The translations under genes were made by a program, and so were the position numbers. Of a DNA stretch of 64,000 nucleotides, positions 30,953-42,434 are shown one piece after another. The notes beneath the pieces were generated by a model that saw only the letters and a program-made list of their open reading frames with translations, was not told the DNA's origin and made no database searches. The stretch is from contig CM048745.1 of the NCBI GenBank assembly GCA_026315105.1, positions 789,540,890 through 789,604,889 of the forward strand, given 5' to 3'. Within the stretch, counting starts at the first letter, position 1, and each line of letters starts with the position of its first letter. This DNA comes from Locusta migratoria. Taxonomy: Eukaryota; Arthropoda; Insecta; Orthoptera; Acrididae.

Positions 30953-31600
30953 CAACGAAGATTTTTTCAACGTATCGAGCATCTTTCACGAAGGGAACAT
31001 TGCTCCAAAAACGTGAAATACACGAAACAAACTATCGATCACCGATCCGTCCGAGAAGGAATATTGATATTGATCCTGTATGCGATATTGTGGTTAGCTG
31101 AAGTGCTCTGTTTCGCAAGCAACGTCTGTCCTACCCAGGTCTCTTGTCACTTGGTAGCTCCAGACAACAGCGCACGTAAGAGAAATACGAGCTTTCATGG
31201 AAGCCATTAAATAACATGTTTTGATGCTTGTCTGCGAGGTTTGGTATGATGCCAGGAATAGTAGTACGTGAAATAGCAGCCACGGTATAACTGTGGGTAC
31301 CCGCTGTACGTCGACATTTGACTGTCCGGTTCGTTACATCAGGAATAACGCTGTAGGTCTTTTACATTTGCAATGCAAATTGAACTCGTTAGGGCGGTAT
31401 ATTAAGAATACTCTGGTAGTCAAAAATGAAGGGCTGTGGCAGCCAGAAGCAGATGCCTGGATTCCTTACCGGAGAGGACTTACGACTAAGTTGTGTAATG
31501 GAGATTGTTTTTTTTTAATTGTGGAGAGGTACGGGTGTGTTATGATGCAATCCATTAAGTCTTCTTCTTCTGGGACAACCCCTTCATCTCAGAGAAGCCA
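30953..31600. other. No recognisable feature
   Basis: A 146-codon frame at 31293-31733 runs into the mariner and has no motif. Nothing else recognised. Confidence 0.35.
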
Positions 31601-31602
31601 TA

Positions 31603-32296
31603 CGAGGCGCGTCCAGAAAGTAAGTTCCGTTTGGTTATATAAAACGAACGGGTACAGATACAGAAAAATATTGATTGTACAAAAATCTACAACTGTTAAA
31701 CTACTTTTCTACATAGCTTCCGAAATTTTGTAGGCAATTGTCATAGCATGGCACAAGGTTTTGTGTGCCTTTTTCATAGAATGTTGCCGCCTGTGTATTC
31801 AACCATGTGGTAACATGTTCTTTCAGCTCGTCATCATCGTTGAAGTGTTGTACACCAAGGACAGATATTAGGTGTGAGAAGAGAATTACTGTCAAAAAAA
31901 TTTTTTTCACTATAATGCCTGACCTCACACACCGAATGTAACCAAACAATTCTTACGAAAATTTCATTGGGACCTGTTTGATCATCCTCCATACAGCTCG
32001 GACCTATCTCCTAGCGACTTTCATCTCTTCGTACACCTAAAATCTGTCCTCGGTGGTCAACACTTCAACGATGATAAAGAGCTGTTACCACATGGTTGAA
32101 TACACAGGCAGCAACCTTCTGTGAAGGATTCACGCAAAAACTTGTGGCACGCTGTGACAAGTACCTACAAGATTTCGGCAGTTATGTGGAAAAGTAGTTT
32201 AAGAGTTGTAGAATTTTGTGCAATAAAAATTTCTTCTGTATCTGTGTACAATTTCATCTTATTACCAAACGGAACTTACTTTCTGGACGCGCCTCG
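31603..32296. mobile_element. Mariner with two inverted 3' ends
   Basis: Same TIR as 13226 (CGAGGCGCGTCCAGAAAGTA) and TA on both sides (31601-31602, 32297-32298). The left arm (31603-31880) codes on the minus strand for the transposase C-terminus (VQHFNDDDELKEHVTTWLNT ... FGSYVEK). The right arm (about 31960-32296) codes the same region on the plus strand, from HPPYSSDLSPSDFHLF through LKSVLGGQHFNDD to a decayed FGSYVEK. The 5' half of the transposase is absent from both. It is an inverted duplication of one end. Confidence 0.88.
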
Positions 32297-32329
32297 TATT
32301 TCGGTAATTGTCCTGTACGGTTTCCTCTA

Positions 32330-32545
32330 GTATCTCTGTCTAAATAGAGTCCCACGTTGTCTTGAGTGTTTTCTACATATTTCTTCTCTTAACAATTCAG
32401 AGAAGAATCTTATTTCTCATCATGTCACCTAATTTACAACATCCTTCTACAGCACCACGTGTGAAACCCTTTCATTGTCTTCTTGTTTCCCTATAGTCCA
32501 TCATTCACTTCCATACAATAGTATCGTGAAAACGTAATTCTTAGA
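32330..32545 (-). pseudogene. Diverged RTE-type LINE fragment
   Basis: On the minus strand a shifted frame gives a YGSE...WMMDYRE segment and a CCRRML-like segment, matching ALYGSETWTI and CYRRMLKIRW of the complete element at 57.4 kb. Highly diverged, no open frame. Confidence 0.45.
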
Positions 32546-32641
32546 ATTTACCGTACGTCCATTTTTATGGATAATGGTAGAACAGCTGTTTGGTTATGTA
32601 TAGCATCAATAACGTCAGCAGTGGGGTAGTACTTTTATTTA

Positions 32642-33310
32642 CGAGGGCGATTCGTTAAGGAGCTTCCGGTCTCTTACGTCATGCGAAGTGGGGCTGGAAT
32701 CGACAACTTCACAGCTTGTGTAGCGAGGTTCAGTACGCTATGAAGCTGTATTGAGCCATTTCTGTGATCAACATAGGCGTTTAAAAAGTGTGCAGCAATA
32801 GAGGATTCCTCCAAGTGTGGGTTACATGCCGTAATACGATTTCTGTGAGCAAAACAAATCACACCAGCGGCAATTCGTCGTGAGATTACTGAAGTGTATA
32901 GAAACATTGTGAGTGACGGTGTTATCGACATTGATATCGTGCATTACGGACTAATGTCCGCGAAGATCGAAGCTGACGACCGTCTGCTGTGAATAATGAA
33001 CTTCGTTTTAAAGTAGGTGAAGACGAGATCACCATTTCATCATTTTTGAACTTTCGGAGAATTTTCCGGAAGGTGTTTTGTCGGTGAATGTGACGGCGCG
33101 AGGAACAATAACAAAAGCGAATGTGTGCTGTGTCAGCACGCTAACCAGACTGAGGAGAGCAATTCAGGACAAACGATTGGCATGTTTAGTTCCCGCATCA
33201 CAAGACCGTTTTCAAGCGAGCCGCGCGGAATGGCCGCGTGGTCTAAGGCATCATGCTACAGATTAGGCGAATGCACCCATTGGAGGTTCGAGTCCTCCCT
33301 CTGGCGCGCG

Positions 33311-33374
<64 letters not shown>

Positions 33375-33739
33375 GTCCTTAGTGTAAGTTTAAGTAGTTT
33401 GTAAGTCTAGTGGCTGATGGCCATGGCATTTTGGTCCAATAGGTTGACAAACATTTGATTTGGCTCTTAGTGACTTCCAACATGAAGAAATAGCCAAAAT
33501 CGCAGCGGTTTCAAACGGATAATAATCTCAAAACGAGTGTCAATGACCTGCCTGCGATCACAAGCGGCAGATTTTTACGCAGAAGGGATTTCGAAGCTTA
33601 TGAGGTGATATTTCAAATGTTGGGATGTTTATAGAAATTGTATTGAAAATAGCTGAAAGGCTGTACTGTATACAATAAAAGTTCCCTAATACAGTGTTTT
33701 CTAAGAAAGTATCGGAACTTACTTTCCGAATCCCCCTCG
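32642..33739 (+). mobile_element. Mariner-like element with a SINE inside
   Basis: TIRs CGAGGGCGATTCGTTAAGGA (32642) and the inverse of CGAGGGGGATTCGGAAAGTA (ending 33739), with TA at 32640-32641 and 33740-33741. Degraded plus-strand coding includes an IRREITEVYRNIVSDGV-like stretch and, after the SINE, a FTQKGFRSL..DISNVGMFIE segment resembling a mariner C-terminus. Many stops. Distinct subfamily from the 13226/31603 elements. Confidence 0.75.
33220..33458 (+). mobile_element. tRNA-like SINE, type D, with (TG)n
   Basis: GCCGCGCGGAATGGCCGCGT head, GTCTAAGGCATCATGCTAC, GGAGGTTCGAGTCCTCC B box, a long (TG)n tract at 33315-33373, and tail GGCATTTTGGTCCAATAGG. It sits inside the mariner-like element. 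No clear TSD. Confidence 0.9.
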
Positions 33740-33944
33740 TATTTACAGTCTGTTTCGGTGATACAGGAATTGATGTGTTGCATTCACGCGCACAATACGC
33801 GTTCAGATATGGTGGGGATGCCCGTTGAAAGCGTGATCACCCTATGTTGCAAACGAGTTTAAAGTTGGTGGTTTTGTCAGCAAAACCTGTTGCATTTAAG
33901 AAAAAGTAATAAACATAACTAATGGTGACATTATTGTTACATAT

Positions 33945-34145
33945 AAAACATGTTCAAATGTTTGTAAAGTCTATGGGACTTAACTACGGGGTCATCAGTC
34001 CCTAAACTTACAAACTACTTATGAACTAACTAAGACTAAGGACGGCACAAATATCCATGCCCGAGGGGGGATTCGAACCCCCGACCGTAGTGGCCGTACA
34101 GACAGTGACTGGAGCGCCTCAGTCTCCTCGGCCACCGCGGCCGGC
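33945..34145 (-). mobile_element. tRNA-Leu-like SINE, type A
   Basis: Complete minus-strand copy. The TSD is TTGTTACATAT at 33934-33944 and 34146-34156. Confidence 0.94.
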
Positions 34146-34342
34146 TTGTTACATATATTCGCAGAAATGTTCTTCCTGGAATTAAGGCTTATGCTTTGGT
34201 ATTAGTAAACTTCTACAGCGAGGAATGCTCCCTTTTCTGGTATTAGTCAGCTTTTTATAACCTCCTGCTTCGTCCATCATGTTTTTCCGTTATTTTTTGT
34301 ATTTCGGAAGTAGCACAGTTAATTCACTTCTTCTACTTCGTG

Positions 34343-34536
34343 CCGGCCGCGGTGGCCGAGGTGACTGAGGCACTCCAGTCACGGTCAGCACGGCCAATAC
34401 GGTCGGGGGTTCGAATCCCCCCTCGGGCATGGATATTTGTGCCGTCCTAGTTCGTAAGTAGTTCATAAGTAGTTTGTAAGTTTAGGAACTGATGACCCCG
34501 TAGTTAAGTCCCATAAGCTTAACAAACATTTGAATT
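34343..34536 (+). mobile_element. tRNA-Leu-like SINE, type A
   Basis: Complete plus-strand copy beginning CCGGCCGCGGTGGCCGAGGT. The TSD is TTCTACTTCGTG at 34331-34342 and 34537-34548. Confidence 0.94.
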
Positions 34537-34548
34537 TTCTACTTCGTG

Positions 34549-35929
34549 GTCTCCAGTTTTAATTACTAATCTGACTTCTTCTTTTTCTCACTGATTTCGA
34601 CTTCATTGGTTTATTTTCACTCAAAAGTCTGTGTCCGTTAGAGGAGTCTTCTCAACGAAACCATTTATTCTTCTAAACAACAACCTTATTAGCGAATTTT
34701 ATCATTGATATCCTTTAACTGTAAATTTTAATTGCACTGTTGAACTTTTATTCTCGTGACTACTGCGGTTCGCTCAACTATACGATTGAACATTAGCGAT
34801 GAAAGAATAAATCCCCGCGATCTGCTCTTGATAATTCGTGCCCTTCATTCTTGTATTCTATCCTTATGTTTCCCTCTTGGTTCCTTTATGTACTGTATAT
34901 TAACCGTTTTCCCCTGTACCCTAGACATATTGTCCTGTCAGTTTTAAATCTCTTGCTGCATGTCACATTGTGTAACGTAGTTTCTAGGTCGAGAAATTTT
35001 ACAAAGGTGTCTTGATTTTTGTTGTGACTTTTTCTTCCATTGACAAGTGCAATGTCAGAACTACCTAACTATTGCCTTTTATCTTTTCTAAAGCTGATCA
35101 AGGCATCTAAACATCCAGGAAAAGTCCAATTTCATTTTAAATTATTTTGTGTGGAATTCTTCTCAACAATTTGCGTACATGGTATGTTGAGTTAATCGTT
35201 TCGCATTTATCAGCCTTTGCTATCTTATGCACTCTATGTCTGATAATCTTCAGAAAGCCTGATGGACAGTCTCCAGCCACATATGTTGTACATGAATAAT
35301 CGTTTGATTGCCCCTTCTTAAAATAATTTTAAGTTCCAAAGGAACTTGTTTGATGGAAGACACGTTTGCCAAATGCTCGATGTTCTTCTTTAAACTGATA
35401 TCGATTTCTACTTGTATCACCCTTTAAAACATCTAGTCCTTTCCTGTCTAGAAACCACCAGCCTTCATATTCGTTGTCTCCTCCATCTTTTTGGAGCTTT
35501 GAAATATTTCATCTACAGGCAATGCGACTGCCTCAGCACCTATTGCAGAAGACAGGGGTACGATTACAAGGGTGGACAAAGTAACATGAACACGCGACAA
35601 GACACAGTATTTACTTATTAGTAAATGGTTTTTCACCATTGGCTTTGAGAACAGCTGCAATTCTTCGAGGAGCAGATTCGTGAAGTATCCAGTCTTGTGC
35701 CAAAGCACCCGTCAGTTACTTCAACGATGTCGCAGACTATGTAAATATGATCCTCACCCAGTGCTCTGAAACTACTGATAACAGTTAAATTGTGCTGAAA
35801 CAATGCGTTTTTGTCCATGGCAGTTTTTTAATATTATGATGCTGAACAAAACAAGCGAGAACCATTTTGGCTGTGGATGTGGACACATTATCATTTAGTA
35901 ATATAGCAGTGTATATTCACATCAACGTA
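34549..35929. other. No recognisable feature
   Basis: T-rich, with no recognised domain. About 35575-35820 (TTAGTAAATGGTTTTTCACC, GAACAGCTGCAATTCTTCGA) reads like an old dispersed repeat, but I cannot assign it. Confidence 0.3.
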
Positions 35930-36240
35930 TTTACTCTGCAAATCACATTGAAGTGCATAGCAGAGGGTCAATCGAACCGTTCCATTCTCTAATGGCGCGC
36001 AGGTAAAAGGAACATCTAAATTTTTCCGTTTTAGATCTTATTTCTCTTATTATTACGATCATGTCTCCCTATGTAGGCGGGTGCAAACAAAATTTTTCGC
36101 ATTCGGAGGAAAACGTTGGTGAAATAAATTTCGCAAATAGATCTCGCCGTTACAAATAATGCGTTAAAAATGTTTCCATTCCAACTTTTGCATTATTTCT
36201 TTGACACTGCTTCCCTGTATCGCGCTGCCCTTCTCTGAAA
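35930..36240 (-). mobile_element. Jockey-like LINE 3' fragment
   Basis: On the minus strand it reads SVKEMMQKLEWKHF, then RFPPNAKNFVCTRL, followed by TTGACCCTCTGCTATGCAC. It is related to the fragment nested in both hAT copies (VTEMIQNLGWESLEQRRLS) and lacks the RT. Confidence 0.65.
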
Positions 36241-36624
36241 ACAGTTGATTACCACGATAAAGATGCCCAAATCATAACGAAACTTTCCCCATGCTTGACT
36301 TTAGATATGCTATATCGTAAGCTTATTTTTCGGTTTTAGATACAAAACTCGTTTGTTCGTAGCAAGCAATATAAGCGATGAATTATCGGACCACACCACC
36401 TTCGAGTCGTCAAGAGTCCAGGTTTCATGATTGTGGTACCACTTCAGAATCAATGATTGGACCAAACTGCGATGGTCATTAGTCCCTAGACGTATAAACA
36501 ACTTCAACTAAGTCACAGTAAGGACAAAACACACACAGACACACCCATGACCGAGGGAGGATCCGAACCTCCGGTGGGAGCGGCCGTCCAGTACGTAGCG
36601 TGATGCCTTGGCTTAGACCATGCA

Positions 36625-38477
36625 TAGGGTTCCCATATTGTTTTTAATAAAATTCAGGACATTTTCAAAATAATTCCCAAAAAAATCAGAACAAATGAAT
36701 AAAATTCATGACACTATAGGATTTTCGTTCTTTTTTACTTAATAATTATGTATTTCAACGTAATCTACCATACTATTGGTTCCAAGTTGTAGTAGTATAG
36801 CCTACACAATTTTATGTGGATATTACGACAAATTTCATATATTTTTCACGTGAGTTGAAGTTGGTTTGCTTTAGTACTTTTCACTGAGCAGTGTAGAAAA
36901 TTGTAGAAGACAATAAAAGTGAATCTAATAAAAAGTTTATATTTTCACATAATGTTCTGTACTGTTGATTGCAGGTTATTAATAGATCATACAGAACTTC
37001 AAATGTAAACTCAAATTTCACACATTTCTTTAAAGATGATTGTAGAGGTTCAGAGGTAAATGAGTAGTACTTTTAAGTAGTATATAATTTCTTTAGGGCT
37101 TTAATTTTTTTAAGTGTTCTAGATTACAAAATAACATTCACATAAGCAAAGTAATGATATAAATTCACAAAATATACCATACTATTTATGGCAGGTCAAA
37201 AGCATTATAGAAATTACAAATTAAATATAAACACAAGCTTTACTCATTTTTTTGTTGAAGTTGACGGAACAGGCTCAAATGGATTTGAGTGGCACATTTT
37301 GGGGCTGTGCAACTGTTTGTCCTTCTTAGGTATCACATAGTAGAAACCTACACAACAGAGGTTAGCAAAAGTTGTTTTTATCATTGTTAGAGCTTTCAAT
37401 GTTTCTAACTTTAATCTATTTCTTTCATCTGTCTACATAGCATTTATTATTGAAAACACTCGGTAATTTCCAAGAAAGATTACACTCGAACATGTGCGGC
37501 CGAAATCGATATATATCGAATGTCGATTACGTCAGTGTTGGCAAGCTACTTATTAATTTTGGAGAACGTATTTCATTACTGTCTTCTAATTAAGAAACTG
37601 CACATGCAACCGGTGGAGTACTTCAGACGAATATTCGATCATTAATAAAGTAACTCCTCTTTATCGGTAGATTTCCAGTAATAAAATGTATCTGTACGTT
37701 TGATACATTAGTAAGTACGTTATGATACATTAGTAAATATCTTATCTTATCTCGCGAGTGAAGTAACTTCTTTGTTATCGGTAGATTTCTAGTAATACAA
37801 AAGTATTTGTAGGTTATGATACATTAGTAAGTATCCCTATTTACACATGTCATGAGTGAAGTAACTTTTTTTATTATCGGTAGATTTCTAGTAAGAAAAT
37901 GTATTTGTACGTTATGATACATTAGTAATTACCCACATTTACACATCCCGCGCGTGAATAGGCGCCTAATCGACATTCGATTAAAACTAAAATATAATTA
38001 ACTACTGTCACTGCTACAAGCACTCAAAATACCAAACTGCGGTCGTGTGATGAACAACTCATACTTCGTAAACTAGTATGTGACACTGTTTCTGGGTGAT
38101 GTTCTTGGCCTTGTGTCAGCCGAACCAAGGAGGTCAGAACCAAACATTTTTCTGGCACCTATCGACTCGTAAACTTTTTTACAGTCGCAGGAAAAATCGA
38201 TGACGGTACAATATATCGAACTTGAAGAGCGGTAAAGATAAGATTTTTCGTGTGAATGTAACGTTGTACCAGCTTACCAATACTTAAGGTCAACAAAGCG
38301 ATGTATTATGACACATTTTTATTTTAGTAAAAAAAAAAAAAAAAAGAAAAATAGGACCACGCGATATATGACTAAAATCCGGGACTTTTAGCTGTCCCCA
38401 GAGAAGTCTTGGGAACACCGGGACGTTATACTAAAATCCGGGACTGTCCGGAAAAATTGGGACGGATGGGGACCCAA
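36625..38477. mobile_element. Non-autonomous hAT-like element
   Basis: Inserted in the SINE head with ACCATGCA (36617-36624) and ACCATACG (38478-38485) as an 8-bp TSD with two changes. The ends TAGGGTTCCCAT and ATGGGGACCCAA are imperfect inverted repeats. The right sub-terminal region repeats ACTAAAATCCGGGACT. AT-rich with no transposase. It encloses a smaller repeat at 37517-37980. Confidence 0.6.
37517..37980. repeat. Short-TIR element holding a triple tandem repeat
   Basis: TCGAATGTCGATTA at 37517-37530 is inverted at 37967-37980. Between them, units starting GAAGTAACT...TATCGGTAGATTTC.AGTAA and containing ACGTTATGATACATTAGTAA begin near 37648, 37760 and 37858, a period of about 100-110 bp. 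Confidence 0.75.
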
Positions 38478-38501
38478 ACCATACGGCTACTCCCGCGCGG
38501 C

Positions 38502-38735
38502 GGCACCACTTCCAATCTGGCCAAAATCGTTAGCAATTTCTCTTCGGTCGTTGTCAGTTAACTTCGGCTTTTTCCCACTATTATTCTTCGACAATAATAG
38601 TTTTTACCTTGTTTTGTTTACGCTGTCTCGTGAACCGTTAACAGTGCAGCTGTTTTCATCACAGACCCTCCCACTAAATACGCACCATCGAGCTCGCCTT
38701 TTTGGAAATATGACGGATCTTGCATTTCACCTTTA
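38502..38735 (-). pseudogene. Tc1-like transposase N-terminus
   Basis: Minus strand: ELDGAYLVGGSVMKTAALLT, VHETV and then, in a shifted frame, NNSGKKPKLTDNDRREIAN. These are the two helix-turn-helix units of Tc1-type transposases (GxSVxxxAxLLxVSxxTV, then SGRKxKLxxxDRRxI). The catalytic domain is absent. It abuts the split SINE. Confidence 0.7.
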
Positions 38736-39042
38736 AATTTTGTTGACAATCACAAAACAAAATGTATAACATACTGCAAGGTAATGTCCATGTCTTCGTA
38801 CATCAGATGTGCATTGCGGTTGCGTCTCGGTGTTAACACGTACAGAATGCTGCCAGCTTGCAACAAAATTTTATATACTGCATGGTGTGCATAATATTTT
38901 GTCCGCCCCCTGCATTTCGAAGTTCATCATCTTCAGAACCGAAAAAACGGCAATGATGGCGGATGTGACAATCACGCTCATAAAGCCTGAAGGAACTGAG
39001 GTACCAACAGCCGTAAGTATAATGAAATATTTATTCTATTGC

Positions 39043-39076
39043 AACCAGTTTCGGCATTTCACTATGCCATCTTCAG
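39043..39076 (-). ncRNA. Hammerhead-ribozyme-like core motif
   Basis: On the minus strand: CTGAAGA, GGCAT-AGTGAA-ATGCC stem II, GAAAC, loop TG, GTT. It is identical to the plus-strand motif at 39140. Confidence 0.5.
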
Positions 39077-39139
39077 CATCGGAGCATGATATCCAGTTTA
39101 GTATCCCTACTTTTGGATATCATGCTCCGATGTAGGGAC

Positions 39140-39173
39140 CTGAAGATGGCATAGTGAAATGCCGAAACTGGTT
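39140..39173 (+). ncRNA. Hammerhead-ribozyme-like core motif
   Basis: CTGAAGA (39140-39146), GGCAT/ATGCC stem II (39148-39152, 39159-39163), GAAAC (39164-39168), loop TG, GTT (39171-39173). A complete minimal core. Confidence 0.5.
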
Positions 39174-39331
39174 GCAATAGAATAAATATTTCATTATACC
39201 TACGGCTGTTGGTACCTCAGTTCCTTCAGATTCTTGACCAGCCACTGTCCCGTTTCCACCACCGATGATGGATTCAATAAGACTCATAAAGCCTAGTCGA
39301 CTATGGTACCGTTATGAGTACCGGTACCTAA

Positions 39332-39715
39332 ATGTACTGTGTCAATACTATTTATTATGCAACTGTTTGTTTTTTGCTTTGTGCATATCTATTACTTTAC
39401 TTAGAAAGACTGTTGATTAAAATGTCTCTTCAGAATCCTCGTACTCAGGTTCAGTTTGGTGCGTTGGTAAGTCCTGCCGTGAACTGGGGAGCATTCTTCC
39501 TTGGCGAACCAGAGAGCTCAACAAGCCCGGAAAATGATACCCGTGAATGGAGTTGCCTGTGGCGCCTGCAGATAGAGCACAGCATGTGTGCCGCTCCGGT
39601 TGCACTGATAGAGGCTGGTCCGCTGCCACGCAAGCGTGACTACTGCACCAACGCTCTCCTCACCCGCCGTCTGCACTCGTACTTCCTGACAGGCTGTAGT
39701 GACTTTCTGTTTTAG
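39332..39715 (+). CDS. Uncharacterised 127-codon open frame
   Basis: ATG-initiated. Residues 1-30 are hydrophobic (FLLCAYLLLYLERLL), and the rest is polar with WSCLWRLQIEHSMC. I recognise no domain. It could be an old repeat or a chance frame; its antisense is also open for 60-70 codons. There is no TATA, splice or poly-A evidence either way. Confidence 0.2.
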   Translation: MYCVNTIYYATVCFLLCAYLLLYLERLLIKMSLQNPRTQVQFGALVSPAVNWGAFFLGEPESSTSPENDTREWSCLWRLQIEHSMCAAPVALIEAGPLPRKRDYCTNALLTRRLHSYFLTGCSDFLF

Positions 39716-40659
39716 TGAAGACTACAATGACCACCCCGCTGTATGACCTGGCTGGTATGTAACATAAGTATTGATGTCGCCTTCTGGAAACGGCAACCAA
39801 ATGTCTGTGCTGTGATTTATGCTTACGACGACATACATTGGATCATGGTTTTAAGGGAAATTCCCAACATCTTATCATATTTTTAAGGGGGGATTAAGGG
39901 ATATGTTGTTGCAATAAATATCACCTGCACGAGGAAAAATAAATAATTATTCGCAAACAAATATAAAAAAACAGGCATTTTGTCAGTTTTACTCTCTTAT
40001 TTATGGGGCAATCAAGAAAAAGAATAAAAGTTTTTAGAGTGTAAAGGCGCGTTATGATACTCATTTGCGGGCAACGTGCACGTTCAGAATGTTATATCCT
40101 ACAGTGAGACAAAAATTGGACAATCACTGAACTTTGTTGTAAGTAATAGTCTCTTTCGCCACCAACAGCTCAGTCCTTAATGTCAACACGAGGGATAAAG
40201 AGGTCATCCCTTTGTAATTACTGCCGAAGCGATCAATCAGTAATGGTACCTTTCAAGCACCACATGTTGTGTTGTTAGTCATCTGAGAAATAAATACTGT
40301 AACAATTGTATTTAGATACAAACATTTTAAAGATGAACGCCTCTTAAGTCCGCATTGACGAGGCTTTGATATTTATATAACAACCGTTGATTGGGTGAAG
40401 TGAGAGAATCCAGGGGTTGCGGGAACTGACGTAAATAATTATTCATCTTCTAGCGACCCCTCTAGAGGCTATGTCATATTTTCCCTGCTGTTCATATTCT
40501 TTTAAGCGGAACAAGCACGAACATAAAGTAGATGTTGACATTAGCATTTTTGAGATCAGTCGATCAGAAACACTTTTACAAGGTGTTTTATCAGAAACTA
40601 TTAATATCATTAACTCTTCACGTGAACGCTGACGAGAAATGCGGAAAGAAGTTTGATTG
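39716..40659. other. No recognisable feature
   Basis: AT-rich, without recognised repeats or coding motifs. Confidence 0.35.
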
Positions 40660-42395
40660 TTTGGAGTAAGGGACCAAACAGCAAGGTCATCAGTTCCTTT
40701 AGTCAGAATGGCCTATTCAGAGATAGGTATGCCGGTTAACGATGTGGTCCAGCTAAGGATGTTCTTCCAGTAAAAGAGGGGGAAACTATAAAAATATATA
40801 AAGTCAGTTATACCAGGAATATTATAAGCAACATAAAATAGGAAATTCTACAGTGCACATCCCCACAGTTCTCCAAGCGACCGTAAACGTCCAACCCCTG
40901 GTGCGTTAGTGACGAGCATGTACTGGTCAACAGATAATGTCCCTAGAGCAGCAGCATAAATGTGGAAAAACAGGAAGCAGTCTTAAAAATAAGATAAAGA
41001 AGAGTAAATGGGTGGCAGGGGGAAGGGGTGTCCAAACCCAGTGAACAGCGAGAAGAGCCACAAACCCAGCCCCCCTGTCCGTGCGTCAGAGATAATAATC
41101 TTATAACTTACAATAAAAACCGGCTTCACGGTGATCACCGAGGAACCGGTCAGCCATCTGCGGATCATCCGCAAAAATTAAGAGGCAATAACTGTGGCAG
41201 TCCATGTTTGGCACGGAGGGTCAGAAGGACATGACATTCCACTGATATATGAGCCACCGCTCCACAACCATAACGTGGGGTACGGTCATTGCACAAAATA
41301 AAACAATGGGTCAGCCTGGAACGTCCGTTTTCGAGACGACAAAGGACGGTTGATTTCCTGCTGGAAGAGAGCGAGGAAGAACTCCACGCTGCAGGGGACT
41401 CTTTGATGGTGCGGTGCGGTGTTTATTAGATTGAGTAGTATCCTACCAGTTGCTGTTCCATTTTTGGACGAGCAGTGATCTTATCTGCATCTGCAAATCT
41501 GCATCCAGGATTGTCAAGGGAAATGGGTAGCGGAGTAACTTCTGCTCTAGCGAAATGGTTAGCCTGTTCATTACCTAGGATATCCATATGACTTGGGACC
41601 CTAAGAAAGACAGCAGAACAGCAGCATGACTAAATTCAGCGAGGAGATCGTGGATAGAAGTAATCAAAGGATGGAACGAGAACCAACGGTCAATGGCCTC
41701 CAGGCTGCTCATTGAGACGGTACAGATTAATACACGGCCCAGGGCGGTCTGTTTAATAAAATAAAGGGTTCTGCTAATGGCCGTAAGTTCTGCCGTAAAC
41801 ACGCTACATGTTCCCGGCAGTGACAGCATTCTGTACCGACGTGAGATATTACAGCATATCTCATATGACCGACAGCATTCGAGCCATCACAGTAGAAGAC
41901 GGTGCCACTCTGAAACTCTTCAAGTACTAACGCTGGATGATTATGTGGGCGAGTGAAGCTTTTGGACGTTAGAAGTCCGAATTTCTGGCCTGGGCACCAT
42001 CTAAGGGAGTCTGCTCAGGAAAAGACAGGGAGTATATTCCAAGGGAGGAAGTTGAAGTCCCTGCAAAGGTAGGCGAGCCGCAATCTTACACGTAATCCCA
42101 GTCTGGGGCGGGTATCAGGAGCTTGAAGCCCATCGCGAGCGAAAAGAACATGATACGTGGGATGAGCAGGAAATTGTCGAATGGCAATGATATAGGATGC
42201 CAAAAGCTGAAGCCGCATAATCTGAAGAGGGAGCGTACTTTGGCAAGGAGACTGTCGACAGGACTGATCCGGAAGGCACTTCTAGTCACGTGTACACCAT
42301 AATGGTGAACTGTGTCTAACAGTTTCACAGCAAAAGGAGCTTCCAACCCATAAACCTGGCACACATAATGCTATCGGCACAAAATCAGTGCCGAA
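40660..42395 (-). pseudogene. I-type LINE: RT C-terminal region, RNase H and 3' end
   Basis: On the minus strand, starting at 42364, it reads AVKLLDTVHHYGV, AFRISPVDSLL and a shifted LLASYIIAIRQFPAHPTYHV. RNase H follows: VFYCDGSNAVGHM (DGS box), TAELTAISRTLYFIK (E box) and VPSHMDILGNEQANH (final motif). A C-terminal segment VLCRLENGRSRLTHC comes next, then cysteine/histidine spacing GCGAVAHISVECHVL. This order is that of I-clade LINEs, which carry RNase H. Several frameshifts. The 3' end at 40660 reads, minus strand, GGAACTGATGACCTTGCTGT TTGGTCC. Confidence 0.85.
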
Positions 42396-42434
42396 ACCAT
42401 AATTCCAGATTTCGAATTAATAACAGAGGCCAGA

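Larger units (their letters stand above)
36453..38501 (-). mobile_element. SINE type D-like, split by a hAT-like element
   Basis: Minus-strand SINE from ATTGGACCAAACTGCGATGG to GCCTTGGCTTAGACCATGC (36453-36624). Its last head bases (GCTACTCCCGCGCGGC) are found 1.85 kb away at 38486-38501. The intervening DNA is an insertion. Confidence 0.7.
38987..39229. repeat. 243-bp palindrome with a hammerhead-like motif on each arm
   Basis: CTGAAGGAACTGAGGTACCA at 38987 and its inverse ending at 39229. The arms of about 110 bp are near-perfect. Motifs lie on the minus strand at 39043-39076 and on the plus strand at 39140-39173. Confidence 0.88.

Noticed and set aside
39332..39715. A host gene
   Set aside because: A single 127-codon frame with no recognised domain and an open antisense; kept only as a low-confidence frame.
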